DNA from: Patescibacteria group bacterium
GTDB taxonomy: Bacteria > Patescibacteriota > Minisyncoccia > Minisyncoccales > JAHIOY01
Direction: 5' to 3'
NCBI GenBank assembly: GCA_018894495.1
Contig: JAHIOY010000113.1
Location: 1 to 6,590 of the forward strand
DNA length: 6,590 bases
Positions 5,933 to 6,590 of the stretch are shown piece by piece. The stretch's first letter is position 1. The number at the start of each line of letters is the position of its first letter. The notes under the pieces were generated by a model, which ran no database searches, was not told where the DNA came from, and was given only the letters and a program-made list of their open reading frames with translations. The position numbers and the translations under genes were made by a program.

Positions 5933-6590
5933 ATGAAAAAGGAAAAAGTTTACCCTGTAGGGAACCAAAGGTTCTCCTTCAGGGCCTTCACCTTAATTGA
6001 ATTATTAGTGGTTATTGCTACAATCACTCTCTTGAGCAGCATTGTCCTGGTTGCTTTAAAAGGAGCCAGAGAGAAAGCCCAGATTGCCAAGACATTACAA
6101 TGGGCGAGAAGCGTTCAAGCCCAATTAGGAGGCGATATGGTTGGAAGTTGGAATTTCAACGAAGGCAGTGGCACAACTGCTTATGACGCCACTGGCTACA
6201 ATAACGGAACATTAATAGGTGGTGTTACTTGGACAGATGGAGTTCAGGGACTAACTGGAAAAGCCCTGTATTTTGACGGGGTGAATGATTATGTGAATGT
6301 GCCATCGATAAATCCAACCAATGCCATAACCGTTGAAGCGTGGGTAAGGTCGGCGATTTCCACTGGTTATAGTGGAGTATGGCAATTGGTCAGTAAATAC
6401 AATGCTTACATTCTAGGAACAGGTAACACGGGTGGAAAGAACATGAATTTCATCGTTTACACAACTAATTGGCAATATGGAACTTATTTTACGGTGTCTG
6501 ACCCTCAAAATTGGCACCATTTTGTTGGTATTTACGATAGTGTAAGGGGAGTAAAAAAATTATATGTTGATGGTGTTGAAAAAACCTCTA
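5933..6590 (+). CDS. Type IV prepilin-like protein with LamG domain (3' end outside the window)
   Basis: The frame from ATG 5933 stays open for 219 codons to the window edge. Residues 1-18 form a short leader rich in basic residues (K2, K3, K5, R13, R17). It is followed by FTLIELLVVIATITLLSS (19-36), the classic class III prepilin signal: cleavage before F19 by prepilin peptidase, with Glu at +5 (E23), and a hydrophobic helix to about 42. The -1 residue is Ala18 rather than the usual Gly. After a helical stalk (43-67) comes a LamG/concanavalin A-like domain: GSWNFNEGSGTTAYDATG (71-88), GKALYFDGVNDYVNVP (109-124), ITVEAWVRS (132-140), WHHFVGIYD (194-202) and LYVDGVEKTS (210-219). Such proteins are expected to be pseudopilins or pilus/surface proteins that bind carbohydrate or other ligands; the substrate is not predictable. 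No Shine-Dalgarno sequence is visible. Base composition looks more balanced than that of its neighbours. The function is unrelated to the ribosomal genes upstream. Confidence 0.85.
   Translation, partial: MKKEKVYPVGNQRFSFRAFTLIELLVVIATITLLSSIVLVALKGAREKAQIAKTLQWARSVQAQLGGDMVGSWNFNEGSGTTAYDATGYNNGTLIGGVTWTDGVQGLTGKALYFDGVNDYVNVPSINPTNAITVEAWVRSAISTGYSGVWQLVSKYNAYILGTGNTGGKNMNFIVYTTNWQYGTYFTVSDPQNWHHFVGIYDSVRGVKKLYVDGVEKTS

Overview
The window reads as bacterial chromosome from an A+T-rich genome, most likely a Candidate Phyla Radiation (Patescibacteria) lineage, perhaps Parcubacteria-like. This placement is inference. It rests on a large intein in a housekeeping gene, a prepilin-LamG protein, palindromic intergenic repeats, weak or absent Shine-Dalgarno sequences, and an rplK that is not followed by rplA. 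All five complete or 3'-complete genes end in TAA and none has an in-frame TGA, so nothing here suggests TGA recoding.

Layout, all genes on the + strand. (1) 1-780: 3' part of pheT, open at the left edge. (2) 787-4407: gyrB, 1206 codons, interrupted by a 550-residue LAGLIDADG intein (946-2595). Removing the intein leaves a normal 656-residue GyrB. (3) 4432-4632: secE. (4) 4733-5278: nusG. (5) 5394-5813: rplK. (6) 5933 to the right edge: a type IV prepilin-like N-terminus fused to a LamG (concanavalin A-like) domain, without a stop codon in the window.

The two long gaps around nusG (4633-4732 and 5279-5393) hold related ACGAAT/ATTCGT repeats, including a 17-mer that brackets nusG in inverted orientation, a 20-nt perfect palindrome and a 15-bp imperfect hairpin. 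The gap after rplK (5814-5932) holds a different, GC-richer array of four hairpin-forming direct repeats with 26-30 nt spacing. Two paired positions change together in the last copy.

Functionally this is mostly a core information-processing block: tRNA charging, DNA supercoiling, protein export, transcription elongation and the ribosome. The secE-nusG-rplK order is the usual bacterial one. The expected next gene, rplA, is replaced by the hairpin array and a surface/pilus-type gene. The most notable item is the intein, which sits directly after the Mg-ATP-binding asparagine of the GyrB GHKL ATPase. The unspliced precursor should therefore be unable to act as gyrase.
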